Source of the DNA: Rhodeus uyekii
Taxonomy: Eukaryota; Chordata; Actinopteri; Cypriniformes; Acheilognathidae
Assembly (NCBI GenBank): GCA_037043235.1
Contig: JAWRVZ010000031.1
Coordinates: 1 to 64,000, forward strand
Length of the DNA stretch: 64,000 nucleotides
Direction of reading: 5' to 3'
In this document: in pieces, positions 11,370-21,596 of the stretch
How positions within the stretch are numbered: the first letter of the stretch is position 1
Layout of the letters: each line of letters opens with the position of its first letter
The notes under the pieces: model-generated
What the model was told of the DNA's origin: nothing
Database searches by the model: none
The model's input: the letters and a program-made list of their open reading frames with translations, nothing else
Position numbers and translations under genes: made by a program

Positions 11370-12240
11370 CAAAACTAGAGGAAGAGGAACAGCAATTTTA
11401 ATTCATAAGAAAGTACAATTCTATGCTTCTAAATGCATCTCAGACCCTCAGGGACAATTTGTTATTGTGACAGGTCACCTGTTCCACACCCCTGTTGTGT
11501 GTCTATGCCCCCAACTGACGATATTTCGTTCATTCATAAAATTATTTCACTCTTGCCTAATTTAAATGCACACAGTCTAATTTTCGGTGGGGATCTGAAT
11601 TGTGTCTTTGACCCAGCTCTGGATCATTCAAATCCGAAAACCATTCTCCAATCTAATTCTCTGTTTGGACCCATGGAGATTTCTTATTCCCACAAAAGAA
11701 AGAGTTATTTTATTTTTCACTGTAACAATTGGTACTCACAGGCAGGGATCCAAATGCGTGTCTTTATTAAGAGTGGTCGTACAGGCAGATGGTCAGGACA
11801 AACGTAAACGGTAATTCAGGCGGGTAGTCAAGACAGGCAGATAACAATCACGAGCGATAATCCAAATAAGGGTCAGGGCTGGCAGACAGAATCAGAAACG
11901 GGTAACAGCAGAATCGGTAACAGATAAACAAGACAGGACTATCAACACTCAGAATGATCGCACAGCAAATCGAGATTTTGCAATCATAGTGAAAGTTTGT
12001 GAGTCTTTTATAGTTCATATAATGGTGTCCAGCTGGTGTGACAACAGTCCAATGTGTGGGTTTCTGGGAAATGTAGTGTATGTGTATCAGTATAAGTGTG
12101 ATAGCTCCCTCCGGTGGTGAGAGGGGGGAGCGCGGAGCTCGTATTCATAACACTCACCTGTTCACTCTTCGTACTCAAGAATAGACTTTTTTTATAGATA
12201 AAATACTATTTCCTTCAGTTGAAAAGACCCACTAGTTATG
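11370..12240 (+). pseudogene. Old L1/Tx1 LINE relic: endonuclease part
   Basis: The plus strand encodes RGTAILIHKKVQFYASKC, VCLYAPN, NLNAHSLIFGGDLNCVFD and SHKRKSYFIFH. These align block by block with the endonuclease of the intact LINE at 38375-40042 (RGTAILIHKKIPF, LNIYAPNED, GIVAGDFNCHMD, TFYSARHKSYSRLD). A solo LTR interrupts it at 11721-12152, and coding resemblance resumes for about 80 bp after it. In-frame stops are present. The RT-proximal part of probably the same element is at 15366-15600, with a foldback element, a MITE and unidentified DNA in between. Confidence 0.7.
11721..12152 (-). mobile_element. Solo LTR, 432 bp
   Basis: It runs TGTAACA...CATAACA between TTCAC (11716-11720) and CTCAC (12153-12157), a 5-bp duplication with one mismatch. 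The minus strand carries an ACTATAAAAGACTCAC TATA-like box and CTTAATAAAGACACG. It is the same family as 8807-9280 (shared GTCGTACRGGCA, GTCAAGACAGGCAGAT and GAGCTCATATTCATAACA-like blocks) but about 40 bp shorter. It sits in the old L1/Tx1 endonuclease. Confidence 0.75.
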
Positions 12241-12583
12241 TCGACGGCCTCGGGGGTTGCAAAAAAGCATCGAGATATCCGTTTAGCGAGATAACATATA
12301 TTAACATACATTTTCCCACATATAACCCGCAGACTCAGATAATCCGCACGCTCATATAGCCAGCGGGTTTTGGGTTTTGTGTAAAAAATCCTTGGCATAA
12401 CCTGCACCCATAGATTGATGAACTTTTTTGTGCAAGATCACATTTCGAATTTCAAATGTTGCTCGCATGACTTCAATTATCCATAACTGTTCAGGCTCGG
12501 AATTCACACAATAAGAAAACAAACACAAGTCAGAATCAGAACAAAAAGAAAAAAGCAGTCTCTCCCGCTGCGCTGTTTAGCAG
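12241..12583. other. Unassigned AT-rich stretch
   Basis: I see no supported gene here. It has CCCACATATAACCCGCAGAC-type and poly-A-containing sequence between the end of the LINE relic and the foldback element. It may be a remnant of another repeat. Confidence 0.3.
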
Positions 12584-12589
12584 CACGTC

Positions 12590-13513
12590 TATGGGATCAA
12601 AATCCCGCCAATTGTACTGCGGTCGTAAATCAAAAGTTTAAGTGCATTTTAAAAAATAACAAGCGTAAATCAAAATTTTAAACGCATAAAAAACGATGTT
12701 GTGCGCAAAACTTAAACTTGTTTGTGTGTTCTTAAAAATTTCGCTTTCATTCCTCAGTTTTTTTGTGTTTTCTTCCATTTTCTGCTCACTTGATATTTTT
12801 CTGCTCACTTGCAATCTTTTCCTCTTCGCTCTCGTTTCCAAGTTCTGCGCTTACGATCCAAAATGTTGCAGTTCAAGTTTCATGTAAATTAGGGCGGGCG
12901 TACCATCACCATTGGTCCACTGGTTCTAGATTGACAGCTCTCCTCCAGCCAATCAGTGGAAGAGGGGAGTTGACGTCACTCCGGTGCGACTGAGGGCTGG
13001 TATGATTAACTCATACAGACTTTTATAGTCAACTGCACAATCTTAAGAGAAACACAATCTTTAGGAAACATAGTACTTGGAGACAGATATGTTGTAAACC
13101 AGCTGCTTTATTCTTTCCACATGACAGAGAAATCTCCAGATCACAGCTCTTTTATGCACAGTGATTATTGTATTACTGACAATACAACAGCGAGGTTAAG
13201 TTAGTTCTGTTTTCGTCACACATTCAGCATAAATTGACAATAACTCTCAATGTATACTCATGTAATAATGTTTCACAAGCTTCTTTTTCATTATTTTCGC
13301 TCGATATAATGAGCAGTGGCCCGTGAAAAGCATCTTAATAGGAGTTACTCGGGGAAAGCTCGCTCTTTGTCGAGCTGTAAGTAAGGGACTGTGAGAAAAG
13401 TCTTTTTCATTTTGTGCTATAATTTAAGTGTGCGTAAACATGAAACCACTGCCAGAAATTAAAAGTGACATGATATTAAACATCAGGAGCAAATACTTTC
13501 CAGTGTGTGTGTG

Positions 13514-13559
<46 letters not shown>

Positions 13560-13578
13560 AACACTTTCTACAAATGCA

Positions 13579-13620
<42 letters not shown>

Positions 13621-13631
13621 TTACATATATA

Positions 13632-13687
<56 letters not shown>

Positions 13688-14597
13688 ACCTACAGCGCGA
13701 CAAAGAGCAAGCTTTCCCCGCGTAACTCGCATTCAGATGCTTTTCACGTTTAATTTAGTACAGAGTCTAAAACGTTTCATTGAGTCTTACACAGTATGTG
13801 TTGATTATAATCTCAATATCTCCTAACACAATCTAGATGATCTTCTGGACATCTTGAGGCATATGTACACGATTTGTGTGAAGTGATCAATATCAAGTCA
13901 TTTGTGCAAATAAAATATAAATAATCCTGGTCCAGAGGCGAGCGCTGCAGGGCTTCCAGTAACTGTGACAAGAATCTCTCTAAAAGCACCCTTAATGCTG
14001 CCTGTGAAAATACACAACATAGTAAGTGACATTATCAAAGCGTTCAATTCCTTGCACCTTTAATAAAATCAATAAGACTTTCACTTTCTAAGAATATATT
14101 TATGTTAAATTACATGAGATTACATTGTCCGGCATTTATAGGCTGATGTTGATTATCCATCTATACACCATTATGAGTGAATCACAGAAGCCGCAAGTCC
14201 CACCTGAGTGACTTCAACTCCTCTCTTCCACTGATTAGTTGGAGGCGAGCTGTCAATCTAGAACCAGTGGACCAATGGTGGCGCTTACGCCCACCCTAAT
14301 TTACATGAAACTTGAAATGCAACTTTTTGGATCGTAAGCGCAGAACTTGGAAACGAGATCGAAGAGGAAAAGATTGCAAGCGAGCAGAAAAATATCAAGT
14401 GAGCAGAAAATGGAAGAGAACACAAAAAACTGAGGAATGAAAGCGAAATGTTTAAGAACACACAAACAAGTTTAAGTTTTGCGCACGACATCGTTTTTTA
14501 TGCGTTTAAAATTTTGATTTACGCTTGTTATTTTTTTAAATGCACTTAAACTTTTGATTTACGACCGCAGTACAATTGGCGGGATTTTGATCCCATA
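12590..14597. mobile_element. Foldback-type DNA element with about 400-bp inverted arms
   Basis: The left arm 12590-12990 (TATGGGATCAAAATCCCGCC...) recurs as its reverse complement at 14195-14597 (...GGATTTTGATCCCATA). An inner inverted pair is at about 13310-13396 and 13681-13752 (CGCTCTTTGTCG / CGACAAAGAGC). CACGTC flanks both sides (12584-12589 and 14598-14603). The terminal dinucleotide TA could instead be a TA duplication of a Tc1/mariner-like element. The short open frames in the arms are mirror images of each other and not genes. The middle holds long AT microsatellites. No transposase is encoded. Confidence 0.8.
13505..13682. repeat. GT and AT dinucleotide microsatellites
   Basis: A short GT run at 13505-13518 is followed by three AT tracts (about 13520-13552, 13580-13617, 13634-13682) separated by unique ATGCACACAAAC and TGCCTTACATATATG spacers. 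They lie at the tip of the foldback element, where a cruciform loop would form. Confidence 0.9.
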
Positions 14598-14879
14598 CAC
14601 GTCCCTTTAAGATGTGTTGGATGAGCTAAGAAGAGCCCGCCCTCATGGCAGCACAGCCAATCACGTCTTCTTGCATGATTGACTGGTCAGACAACCTATC
14701 AGCGCCAGCTGTCAGAGTGATGGTGGAAGTGCAGCTGTCAGAGTGATATTGCAAGCGCCAAAGTACATGATGTGAGTTATGTAATGAGAATGAGAATGTG
14801 AATGTACATGCTTGTGTTTTTGGTCTCTTTTTACACAACAGTGTTGCCGCGATTTGTTTGATGAAGCGATCGGCATTCA

Positions 14880-15365
14880 TCTAAAAAAAATGTACATATA
14901 CACAATACAGTCTATGTTTGCTAACAACAAAAGGCATATGTAAAACCACCACAATAGAAACCACCTTCGACTTTTGGTACAAACCTTTAATTATATTCTC
15001 CAACAATGCAAACACAAAGATTGCTCACAAAATCACAAAAAAATGTGCGGGATGCTACAGCGTGTTATCCCTCAGACGAGATCAACGACAGGGAGTGAAC
15101 CGTGAGCGGACCGCGATCCACGTGCAAGGCAAACTCAGCGCATGCGCAGTGAACTAGGTGCGCAAATTAGGCACGAAATAACCATGTGAAGTGGCGAATT
15201 TGTCGCTTTTTTGTGGTCGAGATAATAGATTTCGGCAACATAACAGAATCAACATAACCCACAAGAAAATAAAAAGACAAATAGGGAGTTTGGCGATTCC
15301 ACTTCAAAAACGTCGACATAATAGTATTGGCGAGTTAACCGTGACTCAAGATAAATGAACTCCAC
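14880..15365. mobile_element. Tigger-like MITE remnant
   Basis: The right end, AGTTAACCGTGACTCAAGAT...GAACTCCACTGTA, is the inverse of the left end of the MITE at 62797-63087, and the internal TTTAATTATATTCTCCAACA segment is also shared. TA borders the right terminus. The left end is not clear and the copy contains about 200 bp not present in the other. It inserted at a TATTATGAA site in the L1/Tx1 relic. I see no gene in 14604-14880. Confidence 0.55.
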
Positions 15366-15600
15366 TGTATTATGAACATGGGGAGAAAGCTGGTCGTTTA
15401 CTGGCACACCAGATAAAGTGTCAGTCGGCTTCCAGGTTTATCCTACAGATTCGTAACGTATCGCAGCAACTGATGGTGGATCCAAAAGAGATTAATTCAA
15501 CTTTTAAAGAATACTATACAAAACTATACACCTCAGAGACTTCTGGAGACATGTCAGGTATGTCATACTTTCTGAATGACCTGAAAATCCCAAAAATTAA
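15366..15600 (+). pseudogene. Old L1/Tx1 LINE relic: start of RT region
   Basis: Plus-strand frame: YEHGEKAGRLLAHQIK, then INSTFKEYYTKLYTSETSG, then SYFLNDLKIPKI. This parallels YHEYGNKPSKLLAYQLKKE, IKSAFLDFYKQLYASENPS and SFLEKLSLPSI in the full-length LINE at 36070-41752. The relic ends abruptly at 15600, where DIRS sequence of opposite orientation begins. It is probably the continuation of the endonuclease relic at 11370-12240. Confidence 0.7.
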
Positions 15601-15604
15601 CTCA

Positions 15605-15905
15605 TGTCAAAAAGGACGCCCCACCCAGAGAAATGTGGCAAGCTGATATGGCAGCCACATAAACCTTCAAGGTAGAGGGGGACAACCCTGCTGCAATTTT
15701 TTCCTGCAGAGAACTCCAGCACTTTGCCAACTTGACAGGTAACTGGGTTCACCTGCCTTTCGCTACACCAGGAGGTGAAGAGTCTCCACTTCAAGGCGTA
15801 AAGTTTCCTCATGGAGGGAGCTCTGGAGTGAAGAATGGTCTCCACAACCTCGACTGAGAGACCAGAGTCGAGGAGCTGGGCCCCCTCAGGGGCCAGACCT
15901 TCAAC
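15605..15905 (-). pseudogene. DIRS tyrosine recombinase, N-terminal fragment
   Basis: LAPEGAQLLDSGLSVEVVET, SRAPSMRKLYALKWRLFTSW and QVNPVTCQVGKVLEF correspond to the N-terminal SAM-like part of the recombinase at 48396-49550. The catalytic part (the Arg, His-x-x-Arg and Tyr blocks) is missing because the element is cut off at the LINE junction. A frameshift follows KVLEF. Confidence 0.75.
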
Positions 15906-15906
15906 T

Positions 15907-17184
15907 TCAACAGTTCTGGGCGGGGGTGGAACCCTCCGCCTGGGACAGAAGGTCCCTCTTGACCAGAATCTCCCAGGGGACTCCATTTAGGAGAGATATC
16001 AGGTCCGAAAACCCAATCCTGCTGTGCCAAAAGGGGGCCACCAGCATGAGAAGGACCCCGTCCCGAGGAACCTTGGCCAGGACTCCCGGGAGCAGAGCAA
16101 ACTTGTCGATGACACTTTTTACGGCATCGCCAAACAAGCCCGAAGGGGACAGAGGGGCGTCCATAAGGACAAACTTGTCCTTGTCTTTGATGGCCGATAG
16201 GTTGAGACATAAGTGTCTCTCTGTAGCCACCAGAGCTGCCATGGAGTGTCCAACAGAGTAGGCCGTCTCCCTAGTGGCCCGAAGAGACAAATCCACAGTC
16301 CGGCGCAGCTCTGCCACTGCCTCCGGACTGATACCACCGCCCTCGTTGAGGTCCCCAAGCAACTCAGCCTGATAGGCGTGCAGCAGTGCCGTAGTATGCA
16401 GGCACGCAGCAGCCTGACTCGAAGCAGAGTATGCTTTCCCCACCAAAGACAATGTGACGCGCATTGGCTTGGGGGGGGGAGTGCCGGAGCTTTAATAGAG
16501 GATGCAGACTGGGGAACGAGGTATCCACCAAGAGCCGCGTCCACTTTCTGCATCCCTCCATAACCATAGTGTTGAGCCCCTACAAGATTCGTATACATAG
16601 CACTTAGCGGTGTATGAACTCTTTCGGAGGCTGGCCTTCTCCATGATCTAGATACCTCGGCATGGAGATCGGAAATAAAACGCATAGCTTGGCGCGGGGG
16701 AGTGACGCGAGCAGGCAGGTAGCGCTCGTCCAAAATACTCTTTCTAGGACGAGCACTCCTGGTCTCCGCCGGCCAATCAATATCCAGACGCGAGACCGCT
16801 CGCGCCACAACCTCAACTAGCTCCTCAAATGCCGGTGAGGAGTCGACACTAGCTAAATCCATGTAATCTGAACTAGATAAAGTTTGTGCCGGAGCCCCAG
16901 CACGATCGTCTCTCGGGGAGCGCTCGTGACTGGGACCCGCCTCATCTCGTGAGGGCTGAGATAAGGGAGGACCCATCCCAGCCGCCTCAGCGAGATCCAT
17001 TTGCTTGATCCATTTGTGATCCCCATGACTGCGAGCGCCGCAAAACCTTGGCTGCTGCAGGTCCAGAACCACGGGGAACACTAACCTGAGCGGCCTGGCG
17101 GGAGCGGAGCGTATGCAAAGAGAAATTCTCACAGAGCGGCGTTCTCAAGCGTTGACCGAGCGTGCTCCCTCCCCAGGCAGACAA
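15907..17184 (-). pseudogene. DIRS gag-like ORF fused by deletion to the end of RT/RH
   Basis: Two overlapping frames cover the DIRS gag: SVPRGSGPAAAKVLRRSQSW and EARSARPRKSILDERYLP-type sequence upstream, then MRVTLSLVGKAYSASSQAAA, ELRRTVDLSLRATRETAYSV and KDKFVLMDAPLSPSGLFGDA. At the Asp-Lys-Phe after DAVKSV the frame jumps directly into ALLPGVLAKVPRDGV, which in the intact element is the C-terminal part of the RT/RNase H ORF about 2 kb downstream. Frameshifts separate the N-terminal third, and the cysteine-rich N-terminus is replaced by an AT-rich palindrome. Confidence 0.75.
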
Positions 17185-17567
17185 CGCACATTTAATCTTG
17201 TGTATTTCATGTGTATCATGTGTATTTCAACACACATACCATGTGTTTTACACATTTCATGTGTAAAAACACAAGATTTAAATGTCTGCTCATCAGCCAT
17301 ACATTCACATACACAATTCCCTGATTTTTAAACTAGATTTCGTTTCTAAATCACTCTCACACAGACACAGCACGCTGAAGACACTCAGAGCTGGCGCTTC
17401 CGGGTTTCGCGCACGCTTTATGCTCTTCCTCATGACATCAGAGGCACGTGCCGGCGGTGACGCATTCACACGCGTTCGTCTCTCATTGGTTGCACAGATC
17501 TTCACGTGACTGACACAAGGCTATTTCCCCTAGCGCTTGACGCAGCTCGAGTTCCCTGAAAGGGAAC

Positions 17568-17795
17568 TACAGTTCCCTCTCATGGAAACTCGAGCGGTGT
17601 CGAAACGCTAGGGAAATGCCTTGGCATGTAGTCTTGTGAAGCACTCTGAAATCGATCGCACGATCGCAGGATGATCACCATGGGTCGGTGATGTCATGAA
17701 CCAGGATCTTCCAACGCCGCCGGAAACCAGAAGCGGCAGCTTTGAGTGTTATCAGCAAAGCTCTGTGTCGGTTCAACTAAACCTGACCCATTTTG
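17568..17795 (+). mobile_element. DIRS 5' end relic, head to head with the previous copy
   Basis: TTCCCTCTCATGGAAACTCG followed by GGTGTCGAAACGCTAGGGAA and GTCTTGTGAAGCACTCTGAA, then a GTCGGTGATGTCATGAACCA segment. The order matches the left ends of the DIRS copies at 25268 and 33862. It meets the neighbouring inverted terminal repeat at a 17560-17575 palindromic junction. Coding similarity resumes only at about 19040. Confidence 0.65.
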
Positions 17796-19039
17796 ACAAA
17801 GTCCATGAGCCAAAATGCACCTCCATTAAATCTACTGCATCGGGTAAACAACTTTTTGTTTTTCTCATGTAAAATAAGCAATCAAACCAACAGACAAACT
17901 GACAAAAAACAGACAAATGCTGCCCAACATGGTAAAAAAAAGAGAAAAAAAAGATAAGAATGTGTAAACAGCACAAAGCTTTTGCCGACATCATATGAAT
18001 AATCTGCCGCTACAGGCTACGTTGAACAAATGTGCATAAACAAATGTGCATATATCAAACAGGTGGCTATAGAGACCTTAGAGCTTTTTAGTGGATTCAC
18101 TGCGTATAATTGCGGTTGTCTCTTCTGAAATGGCAGTGCATACATGAAGGGACACATTGACGGACACAGTGTCATCTTCATTCATTTTGTCTTCATTTAT
18201 CATTTTACTTGCGAGGTAATAGATGGAGGTAAATGCTTTGGTCTAAAAAGTTTACGGCTCAAATGCACAATTGCTTACAAGTGAAAACTCACGAACGTGC
18301 CATTCGCCACATCATCTCTGCAGCAGATACCCCATCTCTTGTGCGGTGTCATGAAGAGCACATTCTCGGGTCACAGACAGTTACAATCGTATACCCTACA
18401 GTGTTTGTGTTCATATTTCTACATTTGTTCTGACTGTGCCAAGATCAGTATGATTCTGTGTCTGATCTGATCATGGCAGTATGAGCTGCTCTCCATTATC
18501 CAGTAGGGGCTTTCCAACCTCAGCACAACCAAACCTCTATTCTGTATTTCCTTTATCTCTCTTGTCACGGTTTGCTGTGGTGCAGAGTCCAACCATAGCA
18601 CTCAGCAGAGAAACATGCGCTCTTCAGGGCCAGTTAGTTCCTCCTCGAGCCCAGATTTAGAGTCAAAGTTTCAGGCTCGACTCACACAATGCTGGCTTTC
18701 ACCATCTGACTTCACGCATGACCGCAACATCTCAATGATGATAATCTGACACACACACATACACACACTGACACACACTCACAAACGATGGAATGACATC
18801 CACACACATTCATGCAAACACAGCGGCGGCATTCAAATGAATTAATATGAAGAACTGCAGTGCAGCAGTGCAGGACAAGAGCTGTGTGAGTCAAACAAAT
18901 GCAGCGATTTAATAATTTTTTAGACAAAGAACATTTTACATGCCGTGCTGCCATAGCGGGATCACTTTTCCGCTTTTCTGAAAATGTGTCGCTAGAGTGG
19001 TATGAATACTCGCTAAATATAGCAACAAAGGCGCTAAGT
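17796..19039. other. Gene-free stretch with CA microsatellite
   Basis: I see no supported gene. It is AT-rich unique-looking DNA with a short interrupted CA tract (about 18749-18785) and a 3-5 bp simple sequence. It separates the DIRS 5' relic from a gag relic, so it may itself be an insertion. Confidence 0.35.
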
Positions 19040-19400
19040 TGGCAAATGGATCTGACGGCGGGGTGTGAGATGGGCGCTGCCTTATCTCAGTCCTTACCTG
19101 GCAGATCCATTGTCATTACATGCTAGGTTGGTTACATCTGATCAAGCAGAGGCACAGGTGCTACAACGATCTATCTCTGCGGAGTTGGATGTTGTCAGCA
19201 TCAGATGCTAAGAGAAGGTACTGACTCGCGCGTTGTTGACTATTTATTATCGGCGGAACAAAGGAGCGTTCATCCTAAGAAAATAAATATATTAGACAAA
19301 CGCGTCCTGCCAGCACGAGTGCATCCATGGATTTTTTTTCCTGAATCTCCACACTGAGGTGTCGAGATCTTGGAGAAAGCTAGCCACCCAAAGGGTCCCC
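19040..19400 (+). pseudogene. DIRS gag relic
   Basis: Nucleotide order parallels the gag at 25780-26220: CAAATGGATCTGACGGCGGG, GGCGCTGCCTTATCTCAGTC CTTACCTG, GTTGGATGTTGTCAGCATCA, CAGCACGAGTGCATCC and CTCCACACTGAGGTGTCGAG followed by an ATCTTGGAGAAAGC segment. All frames are broken. It is likely part of the same ancient copy as 17568-17795. Confidence 0.6.
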
Positions 19401-19734
19401 CCCCCCCAAAAAAACGTTACAAAATATATTGTGTATAGAGGAGAGTGGGGTAAAGTGAGACATTTTTTTTTACATTTGCTTCCCTCTAAGCAAGCTAAAA
19501 TTATATTTCAATCAAATTTACGTATTTCCCATTAATTCAGGATGTTTCCTAGTAATGGAAATGATCAGAATGTTTTCAGGATGAAGGTCAGTGAAAATAT
19601 GAGCGTTTTTTAAAAAGACAGACCAGAGAAATCAAGGGGGTAAACTGATCCACTTACTATTTCCACTCTGAAACTACCATAACAACACATGTTGTAACAG
19701 TAAGAATCCTGACAGCTAACTTGAAAACCACACA

Positions 19735-20563
19735 TTTCAGAACTAATGTCGGACTAGTGACAGAATCATGGGATTGGTCAATTAAGCATTTTTTTCTTAA
19801 CACTTGAAAGTAACTCAAAATCAAAAATCAAAATCAAATACAACAGAATATAATTAAAATGTTTTAATTAACATTCAAATGACAGATATAACCAGTTAGA
19901 TTAGAACACAGGACCCTTAGAGCCAGCTAGTGTCTAGTGGTCAGAGCAAAGGACAATCAGAACCAGCTAGAACAGCCTGGGACTCACTCTCTTAGACCCA
20001 CCTGGATTAGAACATCAGCCTACTTGTCACGATACGATAAACGGGGAGGACTCAAGTGCAGGGAAAGAAGGATTTAATGAGAATAACAAAAGAACGTAAT
20101 ACAAAAGGAACTACCCATGAGGGTAAAAAAAACATAACATAAACAAGATCAAAACTATAAAGTAAAACAAACCAGGAACATGGCATGGACCACGGCAGGA
20201 ATGACGAATAAGGAAACACATGAATGACAACGAGACCACAACACAACAACACTTTTAGAGTGTCAACAGACACTCTAAAAGTCCAAACTGGAATGACAGA
20301 GCCATGACACTACTGTCATACTCTATAACAAGGCCTACTAATAAATTGTGTAAATATTTCGTCATCCTCAACTTTCTTAACCATGCCAATGTAACAGACT
20401 GTGTTTGGTTGCAAAGATAACTATGACAGTTACCCACGGACAGATCTGTGTTTCCTTGATCCCTTATCTGATCCTCAGAGCTCTCTTCATCCGACACATT
20501 ATCAATTGAGACAAGGACATTTACATTTATGCATTTGGCAGACACTTATATCCAAAGCAACAT
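19735..20563 (-). repeat. Dispersed repeat, arm B of the inverted pair
   Basis: Reverse complement of 10008-11165, with shared CAGAACTAATGTCGGACTAG, CAACTTTCTTAACCATGCCA and ATGCATTTGGCAGACACTTA. The minus-strand frame DNVSDEESSEDQIRDQGNTD is an acidic decayed coding segment; the same segment reads in plus orientation at about 10075-10130. It carries a complete solo LTR. Confidence 0.65.
20025..20309 (-). mobile_element. Short solo LTR with perfect 5-bp duplication
   Basis: It begins TGTCACG and ends CATGACA, flanked by CTACT at 20020-20024 and 20310-20314. The minus strand ends with CATTAAATCC and a CTGCACTTGAGTCCTCCCCG segment identical in arrangement to 10810-10869. It is shorter than its relatives, so an internal deletion is likely. 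Confidence 0.75.
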
Positions 20564-21302
20564 AGGCCCCGTCCACATGGATCACTGCATCCGCATACAT
20601 TTCTTATCGGATTGGCGTTCCGTCCACACGCATCCAGCGATTTGGGAGACTGAATCCGCTCACTTTTTATACTGGGTCCTAAAGTGCATAGATCTGAATT
20701 CGACACCCTTGTGGACTCGTGTGGACGGCCAATCCGTATATTTTTTTGTTTACCGATGATGTCATCACATCACGTGTCGGCTGCGTCACAGTAACAGCAA
20801 CAGTGTTGCCAGATTGGACTGAAGATTCCAGCCCAGCTACAGCTTAAAATCCTCCCATTTAAAAAAATACCAGCCCAAAGTGCGTACTCTTATAAATAAT
20901 GAAAAATGTTGATGCATCAAAAACCATCACAAATTTTATCAACCAGCCCAATGCATTTTTTCCGGGTCGGACGTTACAAAAAGGTAAATAGCAATCTGGC
21001 AACACTGAACAGCAACAACAATGCGCATGCTCAAAGTCTTCTTCTCTGTGTATAGTGTATATCTGTGGCAGAATTACAGCGCCCCATACTGGTCTGGAAT
21101 ATAAACTACACCGGATTCAGTCGGTTTTAGTGGTATCGTGTGGACGCTGATATTTTTTTTTACGAGGAAAATAAGGGTTAGGGTGTGCAGGGGGTGGACC
21201 ATCCGGATCATCTGCAGTAGCAGGCTGCAGCTCAGGGTTTGGCCAGTCTGACACCATGGATGGTGCAAACCATCTCGGTTATATGGGAAAATCCCGGAGG
21301 TG

Positions 21303-21419
21303 TCACTTGCGTCGTGCTCTTATAGACTTCTTTTCTTCCTTGACCTCAGTGGCTGCTCTCTCCATCTCCTCGAGGTGTGTTTTGCCCCAGGTTGTCTTTC
21401 TGGTGTATTGCCTTGGCAT
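21303..21419 (-). pseudogene. Pipsqueak-type helix-turn-helix relic of a pogo-like transposase
   Basis: The minus strand from ATG 21419 reads MPRQYTRKTTWGKTHLEEME and then RAATEVKEEKKSIRARRK before a stop. Fish pogo/Tigger-like transposases start with an MPRxYxRKT box followed by LExAxxxVxxGxxSIRxAA, a psq DNA-binding domain. The match ends after SIRA, and no DDE domain could be followed downstream. It lies 100 bp inside the right terminus of the 19444-21519 element, the expected place for an N-terminus. Confidence 0.5.
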
Positions 21420-21596
21420 GATGGCTTTTCTACAATGTTTATGACATTAAAAATAAAACATATGTAATGTGCCTCATGTCTCAATTTAACCCACAGCATT
21501 TATTTCACTTTACCCCACTGCCACATTTTAGAAAAAAATTATCTCAATTTAGGATAACCTTCAACTAGCATCATCACATAGTTTGATATGCTGGTA

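Larger units (their letters stand above)
15600..17567 (-). mobile_element. Internally deleted DIRS element (non-autonomous)
   Basis: A minus-strand DIRS copy related to the complete one at 48001-53155. Its terminal repeat (CCCCTAGCGCTTGACGCAGCTCGAG then TTCCCTGAAAGGGAA) lies at 17520-17567. It keeps most of gag, lacks almost all of the RT/RNase H gene, and retains the start of the tyrosine recombinase before truncation at 15600. The terminal inverted repeat abuts another DIRS terminus of opposite orientation at about 17567. It has no surviving internal complementary region or second terminus. Confidence 0.8.
19444..21519 (-). mobile_element. pogo/Tigger-like DNA element with GGGGTAAAGTGA termini
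   Basis: AGTGGGGTAAAGTGA at 19444-19458 is exactly inverted at 21505-21519. Near the right end the minus strand encodes a pipsqueak-type N-terminus of a pogo-like transposase (21303-21419). The element is filled with other repeats: arm B of the inverted repeat (19735-20563) with a solo LTR, and a CCCCGTCCACA-type MITE-like segment (about 20567-21150). I could not define a target duplication. The full transposase is not preserved. Confidence 0.55.

Noticed and set aside
13428..13826. Open frames of 72-132 codons rich in Tyr-Ile.
   Set aside because: They are translations of AT microsatellites.
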